Assembly: GCA_025356735.1 (NCBI GenBank)
Contig: JANXRT010000140.1
Location: 1-10,374, forward strand
Source of the DNA: Acetobacteraceae bacterium
GTDB taxonomy: Bacteria > Pseudomonadota > Alphaproteobacteria > Acetobacterales > Acetobacteraceae
Reading direction: 5' to 3'
Length of the DNA stretch: 10,374 bases
Positions 1 to 6,813 of the stretch are shown piece after piece. The notes under the pieces were generated by a model. The model had not been told where the DNA came from. It ran no database searches and worked only from the letters and a program-made list of their open reading frames with translations. The translations under genes and the position numbers were made by a program. Every line of letters begins with the position of its first letter. The first letter of the stretch is position 1.

Positions 1-786
1 CAGTAGGATAGCGGAAGCTGCGTAGAGAAAGGCTTCTGCCGAAGCGATCTTCGCCTCGACGTCCTTTGCCAATCGGCGGTTGCGGTTGATCCAAGCGAAG
101 AATCGCTCGACCACCCAACGGCGGGCGTGGACCACGAACCCAACCTGCCCTTCCAGCTTACGCACAGTCTCGACGCGGACAGGGCTTGCCTGCGCGACGC
201 GCGGTCCCTGGTAGCCGCTGTCGGCGAAGGCCAGCTGAACAAAGGGCCAGCTCGAGCGAGAGGCCCGCAGCAGCGGTCCCGCGCCGTCGCGGTCCTGAAT
301 GTCCGCCGCATGGACGTGCAGCTTGAGCGCCCGGCCATCCGTATCGACCATCGCGTGGCGCTTGCGGCCTTTGATTTTCTTGCCAGCGTCGTAACCGCGC
401 ACGCCGCCGCTCTCGGTCGTTTTGACGCTTTGGCTGTCCACCACGGCCGCGGTCGGGCTGGCCTCGCGTCCGGTCCGCTCGCGGTCATCCATGACCAGGT
501 GATGGGTGACGATTTCCCAGATGCCATCGTCACGCAGCCGAGCAAACCAGCGATACACCGTGCCCCAGAGTGGGAAGCTATTCGGGACTAACCGCCAGGC
601 AATGCCGCCGCGCAACACGTAGCAGATCGCGTTGACGATCTCGCGCATCGGCCACGACCGCTTGCGGCCGCAAAGCGCCTCGGCGGGAAGGAAAGGGTGA
701 AGGATCGCCCACTCGGCGTCGGTCAGATCGCTTCCATGGCGCAGCCCGGCACGGCTATGCTGCCGCCGGGTGGTCGGGGTCCACAT
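1..786 (-). CDS. IS5-family DDE transposase (3' end outside window)
   Basis: This transposase would cut and rejoin the ends of its own insertion sequence. The reading frame is open from ATG at 786 to the window edge: 262 codons with no stop and no frameshift. It begins MWTPTTRRQHSR and has an N-terminal DUF4096-like region (about residues 15-90, with DAEWAIL and GGIAWRLVP), followed by an RNase-H-like DDE domain. The presumed catalytic residues are visible: D117 in VVDSQSVKT, D189 in AFADSGYQG, and E227 in WVVERFFAWINRNRRLAKD, the C-terminal signature block of the family. Relatives are about 265-275 residues long, so only the last few residues should be missing. No strong ribosome-binding site precedes the ATG, as is usual for low-expressed transposases. 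The gene looks intact and the element may be active. Confidence 0.92.
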   Translation of the reverse strand, partial: MWTPTTRRQHSRAGLRHGSDLTDAEWAILHPFLPAEALCGRKRSWPMREIVNAICYVLRGGIAWRLVPNSFPLWGTVYRWFARLRDDGIWEIVTHHLVMDDRERTGREASPTAAVVDSQSVKTTESGGVRGYDAGKKIKGRKRHAMVDTDGRALKLHVHAADIQDRDGAGPLLRASRSSWPFVQLAFADSGYQGPRVAQASPVRVETVRKLEGQVGFVVHARRWVVERFFAWINRNRRLAKDVEAKIASAEAFLYAASAILL

Positions 787-886
787 CGAGGTCTCGTCCA
801 GTGTGTTGCAATCCTGACGGATCACGAAATGCCCCGACTGCCCAGCCCCTCAAGACATCATGCCGTGGGCGTTCCGAAACAGCCTC
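1..886 (-). mobile_element. IS5-family insertion sequence, one end, cut by the window edge
   Basis: The element contains an IS5-type DDE transposase gene read leftwards. Its transposase-proximal end can be placed near 886, where the minus strand starts GAGGCTGTTTCGGAACGC, a GAG-CTGTTT-type end of the kind seen in IS5 relatives. The next three bases outward (887-889) read TTA on the minus strand, which fits the TNA target preference of IS1031-type members. About 100 bp of leader (787-886) lies between the end and the start codon. The other end, the second inverted repeat and the second target copy are outside the window, so the exact boundary is inferred. Placement in the IS1031 subgroup rests on a single uninterrupted transposase frame, since IS427-type relatives usually split theirs in two. 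Confidence 0.8.
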
Positions 887-893
887 TAAGCGC

Positions 894-1940
894 TCAGACC
901 GTAGCCACAGGCGTAGCCGGCGAACCCACGGCTCCCGGCAGCCGCAACGGCGGCGCGGTCAGCAAAAACCGCGTCCGGCCATTCCCCCGCAGCCAATCGG
1001 CCAGTTCCGTAAGATACCACATCTCACCCAGATAAACGCCCAACTTGAACAAGCAATGATTATGCAGCGGCAGCATCGTGCACAAATCGTCCAGGCACGG
1101 CCGCGCCGGCATCGCCTCCACCGCATAATTATCGGCGAACAGCGCCACCAACCCGGTGTCGGTGACCCACTGCAACACCCGGGGATCGCGCCCGTCCAGC
1201 GCCGAGGTGGTCGCGTGCAACTCGGCCGCGTTCGGCTGCTTCTTCATCTCCAGCAGCGCCTGCGCGAAGCCGGTCCGGATGCACACGAAATCGCCCGGCT
1301 CGATGACGACGCGGTCCTTCTCCAGGACCATCATCAGGTCGTCGTAATCGATGATCTTGCCGGACCGCCCGAAATACGCCTCGAGGTCGATCATCACGCC
1401 GCGCCCCTGCACGCAGGTCACGGCGATGTTCTCCACCCCAAGATGCCGCGCGCCCGGCGGCGCATCCACCGCGATCTCCTGGTCGCCCTGATACAGGATC
1501 GGCCCAACCACGTCGGTCCCGGCGCGAAACCCGTTATAGTAGCAATCGACCGGCCGCCCGTTGCCATCCAGGTCGAAGCTCGCGCCGACATGCGCCAGCG
1601 TGTCCCACTGCGTCGAGTATTGCAGCGTCAGCAGCACCTTGTCGTCGCTCACCACGTCGATCAGCGTCGGGTCCTCGCACCGCAGTGGGTAGTTCATGTT
1701 GAACTTGCCGCCGCGCTGCGTCGGCGACAGCACCGGCGGATGCCGCCGCGGGCTGAGCACCGCCCCGCCCGGATAATCCAGCGGCAGCGACAGGCAGAAC
1801 GTTTTTCCCAGTTTTACCTCGGCGATGCCCTGCAGCACCTTCTGCGGGGTTAATAGGTTTAGCCGGCCAAGCTCGTCGTCCGGCCCCCAGTCGCCCCAGG
1901 TCGATCCCGCCGGCCGCCGCTTCCAGCGTAGGTTATCCAC
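894..1940 (-). CDS. Cyclase-family (kynurenine formamidase-like) metal hydrolase
   Basis: The protein (348 aa) belongs to the long branch of the cyclase family (PF04199), which includes metal-dependent amide or ester hydrolases such as kynurenine formamidase and isatin hydrolase. Visible family blocks are TWGDWGPDDELGRLNLL (14-30), QWDTLAH (111-117, replacing the short-branch HxGTHxDxPxH motif), GRGVMIDLEAYFG (179-191), GDFVCIRTGF (216-225) and LHNHCLFKLGVYLGE (292-306). The start chosen is GTG at 1940, two bases after the stop of the upstream dioxygenase gene. A longer open frame to 2081 only overlaps that gene out of frame. Tight spacing implies cotranscription and probably translational coupling, as no good ribosome-binding site is visible. 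The C-terminus, LRLPGAVGSP-containing, looks complete although an insertion element begins a few bases beyond the stop. The substrate is unknown; hydrolysis of a product of the dioxygenase pathway is a guess. Confidence 0.88.
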   Translation of the reverse strand: MDNLRWKRRPAGSTWGDWGPDDELGRLNLLTPQKVLQGIAEVKLGKTFCLSLPLDYPGGAVLSPRRHPPVLSPTQRGGKFNMNYPLRCEDPTLIDVVSDDKVLLTLQYSTQWDTLAHVGASFDLDGNGRPVDCYYNGFRAGTDVVGPILYQGDQEIAVDAPPGARHLGVENIAVTCVQGRGVMIDLEAYFGRSGKIIDYDDLMMVLEKDRVVIEPGDFVCIRTGFAQALLEMKKQPNAAELHATTSALDGRDPRVLQWVTDTGLVALFADNYAVEAMPARPCLDDLCTMLPLHNHCLFKLGVYLGEMWYLTELADWLRGNGRTRFLLTAPPLRLPGAVGSPATPVATV

Positions 1941-1942
1941 GA

Positions 1943-2857
1943 TCAGGCCGCCTGCGCCTGCTCGACCGTCGGGTGGGTGCCGGCGACCGTGGTGCGGCGC
2001 ATGTCGCGCACCTCGGTCGTCTCGGGGTAGCGCCGGGCGCGGTGCATGGTCTGGCGGTTGTCCCACATCACCAGGTCCCACTGCCGCCAGGCATGGGCGT
2101 GGCGGAATTTCGGCTGCGTCGCATGCTCCACCAGGTCACGCAGGAATGCCCGCGCCTCCGGCACCGGCCAGCCCAGGATGCTGCCGGCATGCGACGACAG
2201 GAACAGGGATTTCCGCCCCGTGACCGAATGGGTGCGGACCAGGCGATGGCGCACCGGGGTGAACATCACCCGCTCCTCCTCAGTGAAATCGGAGAACCCC
2301 AGCAGCCCGCGCGAATACAGCAGCGAGTGCTCGGTCACCAGATCCTCGATCTCCGCCTTGGTCGCGTCGTCCAGCGCATCGTACGCCGCCCGCATGTCGG
2401 CGAACTCCGTGTTGCCGCCCGACGACGGAATCTGGCGCGCCGACAACAACGAGAACTTGGCTGAAATGGCGCGGAACGAGCTGTCCGAATGCCACAGCTG
2501 GTTGCCGAGGTTGAACATCCGCCGCCGGTCGTCGCGCGCGAAAAGCTGGTTGTTCTGGTCGAGGTTGGAGATGTCGGCGATGTCGGTGCCCAGCCGGCGC
2601 TCGGAGAGCTTGGTCACGTTGCTGCCGACCGCATGCTCGATCTCGCCGAAGTTGCGGCTGAAGGCGACCTGCTGCTCGTCCGTGAAACGCTGCTCGTGGA
2701 ACACCAGCACGCCGTAATCGTCCATCCCCGCCTCGATCGCCGCCGCCTCGTCCGGGGTCAAAGGCTGGGTCAGATCCACCCCCGAAACCTCGCCCACGAA
2801 CGACGGATGCGCCGCGGGATCGACGGCCTGGATGGACAAGGAATTGGCACGGCCCAT
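1943..2857 (-). CDS. TfdA/TauD-family Fe(II)/2-oxoglutarate-dependent dioxygenase
   Basis: This 304-residue enzyme should couple 2-oxoglutarate decarboxylation to hydroxylation of a small acid. In TfdA this cleaves the ether of 2,4-dichlorophenoxyacetate; in TauD it releases sulfite from taurine. The iron facial triad is visible as H123 and D125 in LWHSDSSF and H272 in TMHRARRY. By alignment with TauD, R284 and R288 in RDMRRTT would bind 2-oxoglutarate and the substrate acid. SSGGNTEFADMRAAYDAL (145-162) and WDLVMWDNRQTMHRA (260-274) are closer to TfdA-like than to TauD-like members. The start is ATG at 2857, supported by AGGAGAG six bases upstream; the frame stays open to 3163 but that extension overlaps the divergent gene and has no family similarity. 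It is the first gene of a two-gene minus-strand operon. The substrate is not determinable; an aryloxy- or alkoxy-alkanoate is a reasonable guess. Confidence 0.93.
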   Translation of the reverse strand: MGRANSLSIQAVDPAAHPSFVGEVSGVDLTQPLTPDEAAAIEAGMDDYGVLVFHEQRFTDEQQVAFSRNFGEIEHAVGSNVTKLSERRLGTDIADISNLDQNNQLFARDDRRRMFNLGNQLWHSDSSFRAISAKFSLLSARQIPSSGGNTEFADMRAAYDALDDATKAEIEDLVTEHSLLYSRGLLGFSDFTEEERVMFTPVRHRLVRTHSVTGRKSLFLSSHAGSILGWPVPEARAFLRDLVEHATQPKFRHAHAWRQWDLVMWDNRQTMHRARRYPETTEVRDMRRTTVAGTHPTVEQAQAA

Positions 2858-3011
2858 GACGTACTCTCCTTTGGATCGAACCCGCCTGAACACAGGACCG
2901 GGACTTGCCAGAAAGGCTACACATACCCCCACGCCAAGGAAAGCCGCCCCGCTTGACGACACACGGCCCTGCCAGCACCTTCCGCCCAACCGAAAACAAA
3001 CGGGAGGCCGC
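2858..3011. promoter_or_regulatory. Divergent intergenic region between two operons
   Basis: This 154-bp gap separates the minus-strand dioxygenase operon from the plus-strand phosphotransferase gene and must carry promoters for both directions. On the plus strand TTGACG (2953-2958) is a good -35 match, but the sequence at the expected -10 position (around 2976-2981) is poor. No convincing -35/-10 pair is visible for the minus strand, and no clear operator palindrome stands out. GGGAGG at 3002-3007 is the ribosome-binding site for the plus-strand gene. The arrangement suggests, without proving, joint regulation of the two transcription units. No regulator gene lies in the window. Confidence 0.5.
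2864..2870 (-). promoter_or_regulatory. Ribosome-binding site of the TfdA-like dioxygenase gene
   Basis: The minus strand reads AGGAGAG here, six bases before ATG at 2857. It fixes the start against the longer upstream open frame. Confidence 0.8.
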
Positions 3012-4082
3012 GTGTCCCAAACCATCGACGCCAATCTGCGCCCCGCCGGCGAAGGCGTTCCGCTCGACTGGGACGCTATCGCCGCCCATCTCGCCACCCG
3101 CGACCTGGCCCTGGACCACACCCCCCCACCCCGCCAGTTCGCCGGCGGCCTCGCCAACCTCAACTACCTGATCCATATCGCCGGCAAACCCTACGTGCTG
3201 CGCCGCCCGCCGTTCGGCGACCTGCCGCCCGGCAGCCACGACATGGCGCGCGAGCACCGCATCCTCACCCGGCTGCCCGATGCCCTGGCGTTCGTGCCGC
3301 GCAGCCTGCATCTGTGCACCGACAAGGCGGTAATCGGCGCCGACTTCCAGATCATCGAGTTCAAGTCCGGCCTGGTGGTGCGGGAAGAAATGCCGCCCGC
3401 CCTCGCCGGCCGGCCTGAAGCCGGCGCGCGCCTGGCCGAGGTCGCGCTGACCACCCTGGCCGCCATCCACGCGGTCGATCCGGCATCCGTCGGCCTCGAC
3501 GACCTCGGCCGCCCCGACGGTTTCCTTGGCCGCGCCGTCGCCGGCTGGCGCAAGCGCGGCGCCATCGTGCTGGAGCCGGGCACCGAGGCGCTGCACCGCG
3601 ATATCGGCGCCTGGCTGGAAGGCAACGCCGTGCCGGACGGCAAGCCCGCCCTGCTTCACAACGATTTCAAGCTCAACAACATGATCCTCGACCCCAGGAC
3701 GCTGGACGCCGTGGCCGTCGTCGATTGGGACCAGGGCACCCGCGGCGACCCGCTGTTCGACATGGCCACCCTGCTCAGCTACTGGACCCAGCCGGGTGAC
3801 CCGCCGGCGCTGTTCGACATGGAGCAAGGGCCGTTCCATGCGCCAGGGTTTCCCTCCCGCGAGGACGCGGTGGCCCGCTACGGCAACCTCACCGGCCGCG
3901 ACATGTCGGACTTTCGATTTTTCCGCGTCTTGGCGATGTACAAGCTCGCCATCATCTTCCTGCAACTCGGCCACCGCTACCGCACCGGCGTCACCACCGA
4001 GCCGCGCTATGCCGGCCTCACCGCCATCGGCACCGGCATCGCCGAGTTCAGTCTCGACCTGGCCCTCGGCCGCGCCTTCTGA
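3012..4082 (+). CDS. APH-type phosphotransferase (ACAD10/11 kinase-domain or LvaA-like)
   Basis: This is a 356-residue kinase of the aminoglycoside-phosphotransferase fold (PF01636). FAGGLANLNYLI (43-54) is the glycine-rich nucleotide loop. The catalytic Brenner motif is complete: H216, D218 and N223 in LLHNDFKLNNMILD. The metal-binding segment is VVDWDQGTRGDPLFDMA (D238, D240). The nearest described group by pattern is the kinase of human ACAD10/11 and P. putida LvaA, which phosphorylate 4-hydroxyacyl-CoAs, rather than antibiotic-resistance enzymes. The acyl-CoA dehydrogenase gene eleven bases downstream supports this strongly. The start is GTG at 3012, preceded by GGGAGG; the open frame extends upstream to 2832 but that would overlap the dioxygenase gene, and homology begins near PLDWDAIAAHL. 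The exact acyl substrate and the phosphorylated position are unknown. Confidence 0.9.
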   Translation: MSQTIDANLRPAGEGVPLDWDAIAAHLATRDLALDHTPPPRQFAGGLANLNYLIHIAGKPYVLRRPPFGDLPPGSHDMAREHRILTRLPDALAFVPRSLHLCTDKAVIGADFQIIEFKSGLVVREEMPPALAGRPEAGARLAEVALTTLAAIHAVDPASVGLDDLGRPDGFLGRAVAGWRKRGAIVLEPGTEALHRDIGAWLEGNAVPDGKPALLHNDFKLNNMILDPRTLDAVAVVDWDQGTRGDPLFDMATLLSYWTQPGDPPALFDMEQGPFHAPGFPSREDAVARYGNLTGRDMSDFRFFRVLAMYKLAIIFLQLGHRYRTGVTTEPRYAGLTAIGTGIAEFSLDLALGRAF

Positions 4083-4093
4083 AAGGAAGAACA

Positions 4094-5263
4094 ATGGACT
4101 TTTCACTGTCGCCGGAACTCAAGGAGCTCCAGCTCCGCACCCATAACTTCATCCGCGAGAAGGTGATCCCGTATGAAACCGATCCGCGCCAGGGCGCGCA
4201 CGGTCCCAGCGACGAGCTGAAGCGCGAGCTGAACCGGCTGGCCGCCGACGCTGGGCTGCTGGCGCCGCACGTCGGCACCGAATATGGCGGCCTCGGCCTG
4301 TCGCACGTCGGTAAGGCGATCGTGTTCGAGGAGGCCGGCTACTCCCTTCTCGGCGGCATCGCGCTCAACATCGGCGCCCCGGACGAGGGCAACATGCACC
4401 TGCTCGAGCAGGTCGCCAGCCACGAGCACAAGGAGCGCTGGCTGCGCCCGCTGGCCGCCGCCGAAATACGGTCCTGCTTCTGCATGTCGGAACCCGCCCC
4501 CGGCGCCGGCTCCGACCCCGCCGCCCTGGCGACCACGGCCGTGCGCGACGGCAACCATTTTCGAATAGACGGCGAGAAATGGTTCATCACTGGCGCGCAC
4601 GGCGCCAAGTTCGCCATCATCATGGCAAAAACCGAGGATGGCGGCGCCACCATGTTCCTCACCGACATGGATGCCGAAGGAATAGAAATCGTGCGCACCA
4701 TGGACAGCCTCGACCAGGGTTTTCCGGGCGGCCACTGCGTGGTCCGGTTCAACGGCCTGCGCGTGCCGGCGACCGACATCCTGGGCGAGGTCGGAAAGGG
4801 GTTTCGGTATGCCCAGGTGCGGCTGGCCCCGGCACGGCTGACCCACTGCATGCGCTGGCTCGGCGCCGCGCGCCGCGCGCACGAGATCGCCACCGGCTAC
4901 GCGCAAACCCGCGAAGCCTTCGGCCAGAAGCTTGGCCATCACGAGGGCGTCGGCTTCATGCTGGCGGACAACGAGATGGACATCCGCATCAGCCACATGA
5001 TGATCCTGCAGACCGCCTGGGTGCTCGACCAGGGCGAGCGCGGCGGCACCGAAAGCTCGATGGCCAAGGTGATCTGTTCCGAGGCGATCTGCCGCGTGGT
5101 GGATCGCTGCGTCCAGGTGCTCGGCGGCCAGGGCGTGACCGGCGAAACCCTGGTCGAACGCATCTACCGCGAGGTCCGCGGCTTCCGGATCTACGACGGC
5201 CCGTCGGAGGTCCATCGCTGGAGCCTGGCGCAGAAGATCATGAAGAACGGGCCTAACTGGTGA
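4094..5263 (+). CDS. Acyl-CoA dehydrogenase, ACAD10/11 (LvaC)-like
   Basis: This full-length FAD flavoenzyme (389 aa) has the usual order of helical, beta and helical domains. Signature segments are CFCMSEPAPGAGSD (128-141), RIDGEKWFITG (157-167), TREAFGQKLG (272-281), QVLGGQGVTGE (341-351) and YDGPSEVHRWSLAQ (367-380). In medium-chain dehydrogenases the last segment reads YEGT and its Glu is the catalytic base. Here it is D368 in YDGP, the form seen in ACAD10/11-type enzymes. In that group the enzyme acts on 4-phosphoacyl-CoA and expels phosphate, so the upstream kinase gene is a natural partner. AGGAAG (4084-4089) precedes the ATG, and the 3' end overlaps the SDR gene by four bases (GTGA). 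An ordinary acyl-CoA dehydrogenase using an electron-transfer flavoprotein remains possible. Confidence 0.92.
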   Translation: MDFSLSPELKELQLRTHNFIREKVIPYETDPRQGAHGPSDELKRELNRLAADAGLLAPHVGTEYGGLGLSHVGKAIVFEEAGYSLLGGIALNIGAPDEGNMHLLEQVASHEHKERWLRPLAAAEIRSCFCMSEPAPGAGSDPAALATTAVRDGNHFRIDGEKWFITGAHGAKFAIIMAKTEDGGATMFLTDMDAEGIEIVRTMDSLDQGFPGGHCVVRFNGLRVPATDILGEVGKGFRYAQVRLAPARLTHCMRWLGAARRAHEIATGYAQTREAFGQKLGHHEGVGFMLADNEMDIRISHMMILQTAWVLDQGERGGTESSMAKVICSEAICRVVDRCVQVLGGQGVTGETLVERIYREVRGFRIYDGPSEVHRWSLAQKIMKNGPNW

Positions 5264-6033
5264 TCTCGCGGGACGCCTTGTTCGACCTGTCCGGCAAGGT
5301 GGCGGTCGTCACCGGCGGCGGCCGAGGTATCGGCCGCGGCATCGCCGAGGGCCTTGCCGCATTTGGTGCCCGCACGATTCTGGTTGGCCGAACCGAGGCA
5401 ACTCTGGTTGCCGCGCGCGATGAGATGACCGCGCAAGGCTTCGACGTTGGCTACCAAATCGCCGACGTGTCCAAGGAGGCGGAGGTCATTGCGCTGGCCG
5501 ACGCCGTGATGGCGGCGGAGGGCCGCATCGACGTGCTGGTCAACAATGCCGGCGTCAATCCCATCTACCGCAGCGTCGAACGCACGACTTTGGCCGAGTG
5601 GCAGACGATCATCGACACCAACCTCACCGGCGTCTTCCTGTGCTGCAAATACCTGGGCGCCAAGATGGTCGAGCGAGGCGCAGGCTCGATCATCTCGATA
5701 AGCTCCGTCGCCGGCCATATCGGGCTCGCCCGCTCCGTGCCCTACAACGCCAGCAAAGGCGGTGTCGAGCTGCTGACCAAAGGCCTCGCCATCGACTGGG
5801 CGCCGAAGGGCGTACGAGTCAACACCATCGCGCCCGGCTACTTCGAGACCGATCTCACCGCCGGCATGCGCGACAACGAAGCCATGGCCGGAAAGCTGTT
5901 GGCCCGCACCCCGCTGAACCGGTTCGGCAAGCTGAACGACCTCGCCGGCGCCGCGGTGTTCCTGGCTTCGGACGCTTCGGCCTACGTCACCGGTCAATCG
6001 TTGCGGGTGGATGGGGGATACACGGCCAGCTAG
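5260..6033 (+). CDS. Short-chain dehydrogenase/reductase (SDR), classical type
   Basis: This 257-residue classical SDR is probably a 3-hydroxyacyl-CoA or alcohol dehydrogenase. The cofactor motif TGGGRGIG is at 18-25, NNAG at 95-98, and the catalytic set is N121, S149 (ISISSVAG), Y162 and K166 (YNASK). R44 at the end of the second strand (VGRT), with no acidic residue there, suggests NADP(H) preference, though this rule is imperfect. The C-terminus SLRVDGGYTAS is typical of FabG-like members. The start is GTG at 5260, overlapping the acyl-CoA dehydrogenase stop as GTGA, so translation is likely coupled. In the proposed pathway it would oxidise the 3-hydroxyacyl-CoA formed after phosphate elimination, the role assigned to LvaD in P. 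putida. SDR substrates cannot be read from sequence. Confidence 0.93.
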   Translation: MISRDALFDLSGKVAVVTGGGRGIGRGIAEGLAAFGARTILVGRTEATLVAARDEMTAQGFDVGYQIADVSKEAEVIALADAVMAAEGRIDVLVNNAGVNPIYRSVERTTLAEWQTIIDTNLTGVFLCCKYLGAKMVERGAGSIISISSVAGHIGLARSVPYNASKGGVELLTKGLAIDWAPKGVRVNTIAPGYFETDLTAGMRDNEAMAGKLLARTPLNRFGKLNDLAGAAVFLASDASAYVTGQSLRVDGGYTAS

Positions 6034-6133
6034 CACGGATGCTAACGGCTTGATCGAAATCCCCTGGTTAAAATTAAGCTTGCTGATCGCTGATCTAATC
6101 GTTCCGTTTTCGTTTATAAATCAGGATTCAGTG
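6034..6133 (+). other. AT-richer spacer between the SDR and PEP-CTERM genes
   Basis: This 100-bp stretch is clearly more AT-rich than the genes around it (for example TTAAAATTAAG near 6068-6078). It holds a perfect seven-base tandem repeat, GCTGATC at 6082-6088 and 6089-6095, and a TATAAA at 6115-6120. No properly spaced -35 element accompanies the TATAAA, and no terminator hairpin follows the SDR gene. A separate promoter for the PEP-CTERM gene is plausible but not demonstrated. Confidence 0.35.
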
Positions 6134-6624
6134 ATGCTCAAGCGATTCGTCTTTGCCGCCATCGCGGCCTCCGCTGTGCTTGGCGCTCCCGTCGAGGCCG
6201 ATGTCATTGACGTAAACACAAGCTATTCCTTCGTCGGCACCTGCGGCGACTGCATCGGCACCGGCGTCGGCACGTTGGCGCTCAAAAATTATACGGTTGG
6301 CGACGACCTCACCAATGCTAACTTCGATGGCTTCACCTACACCTCCAGCCTTACCTCCGTCAGCATTCCGCCATGGACCCTATTTCTTTATCCGGCAATC
6401 TCTCCACTATTCCGGGAGCTAACCAAGTGCTCCTAAATGACGGCTCAGAGCATTTCCTCAGCTATAGTACTGGCTCCTGGTGCACCGGTAACAACTGCGC
6501 GGAAGATTTCGGCACCACCCACACTTGGTCGGCCTCCAGTGTCGCAGTCCCCGAGCCCGCCTCAATGACTATCTTTGGTACGGCACTGATCGGGTTCGCC
6601 ATGACGCGCCGCCGCCGCGGCTAA
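6134..6624 (+). pseudogene. PEP-CTERM sorting-domain protein gene with a -1 frameshift
   Basis: The two halves of an exported PEP-CTERM protein lie in different frames. The first starts at ATG 6134 (CAGGA seven bases upstream) with a signal peptide (MLKRFVFAAIAASAVLGAPVEA) and a secreted segment carrying CGDC and FDGFTYTSS, and ends prematurely at TAA 6434-6436 (100 residues). The second is open in another frame to 6624 and carries NLSTIPGANQVLL, WCTGNNC, HTWS and a complete sorting tail: VPEP, a hydrophobic stretch, then RRRRG. Restoring one base, for example a fourth C in the CCC at 6378-6380, joins them into one protein of about 163 residues. Exosortase would normally remove the tail and place the protein at the cell surface. 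The gene is AT-richer than its neighbours and unrelated to CoA metabolism. It is either a recent pseudogene or a base error in the assembly. Confidence 0.75.
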
Positions 6625-6813
6625 ATCTGATCCTACGACAACGTCCGCCAAAACGTGCGATGTCTCCAACCCATGTGCATCGTAGGGTGAGTGAGCCCTT
6701 GCGCTACAGCCACTACTCGGTTCCGGCACGGATAGCGGCATTCGGGCAAATTGCGCAGGCAGCCGCCAAAAGCTAGGCTGCCGGCAACCGAACGCATCCG
6801 TGGAGAAAATCCG
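6625..6813 (+). other. Non-coding spacer upstream of the thiolase gene
   Basis: No convincing gene is present. One short open frame (6660-6776, 38 codons plus stop) has no ribosome-binding site or recognisable motif. A hairpin lies near the end of the stretch. GGAG at 6802-6805 is the thiolase ribosome-binding site. CGTAGGGTGAGTGAGCCC near 6681-6698 faintly recalls GTAGGGTGGGT-type intergenic repeats of proteobacteria but lacks a clear inverted partner. Confidence 0.4.
6758..6782. repeat. Inverted repeat (hairpin) upstream of the thiolase gene
   Basis: GGCAGCC (6758-6764) and GGCTGCC (6776-6782) are perfect complements around an 11-base loop, with two further outer pairs after a mismatch (6755-6756 with 6784-6785). 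No T-run follows, so it is not a standard intrinsic terminator. It lies about 31 bases before the thiolase start and could be an operator, a leader hairpin or chance. Confidence 0.35.

Noticed and set aside
127..591. Plus-strand open frame inside the insertion sequence
   Set aside because: The minus strand here encodes the transposase with a complete DDE set; the plus-strand frame is its shadow.
2858..3163. N-terminal extension of the TfdA-like protein
   Set aside because: It would overlap the divergent phosphotransferase gene, is arginine-rich without similarity, and a strong ribosome-binding site precedes ATG 2857.
3012..4082. Antibiotic-resistance aminoglycoside phosphotransferase
   Set aside because: The fold is shared, but adjacency to an acyl-CoA dehydrogenase and the sequence pattern around the Brenner and DWD motifs fit the ACAD10/11 or LvaA-type kinase group.
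2280..4106. Very long minus-strand open frame (608 codons) across the dioxygenase, intergenic region and phosphotransferase gene
   Set aside because: It is antisense to or out of frame with two clearly recognisable enzymes, its translation shows no domain, and long spurious frames are expected in GC-rich DNA.
4103..5215. Minus-strand open frame of 370 codons opposite the acyl-CoA dehydrogenase gene
   Set aside because: The plus strand encodes a complete acyl-CoA dehydrogenase with all family motifs; the antisense translation is low-complexity and unrecognisable.
5191..6036. Minus-strand open frame of 281 codons opposite the SDR gene
   Set aside because: The SDR gene carries an intact cofactor motif and catalytic tetrad; the antisense frame has no such evidence.
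6365..6385. Programmed -1 ribosomal frameshift in the PEP-CTERM gene
   Set aside because: No X-XXY-YYZ slippery heptamer in the zero frame and no downstream structure is apparent; mutation or base error is simpler.
6660..6776. Short open frame between the PEP-CTERM and thiolase genes
   Set aside because: Only 38 codons, no ribosome-binding site, no recognisable motif, and it ends within the hairpin region.
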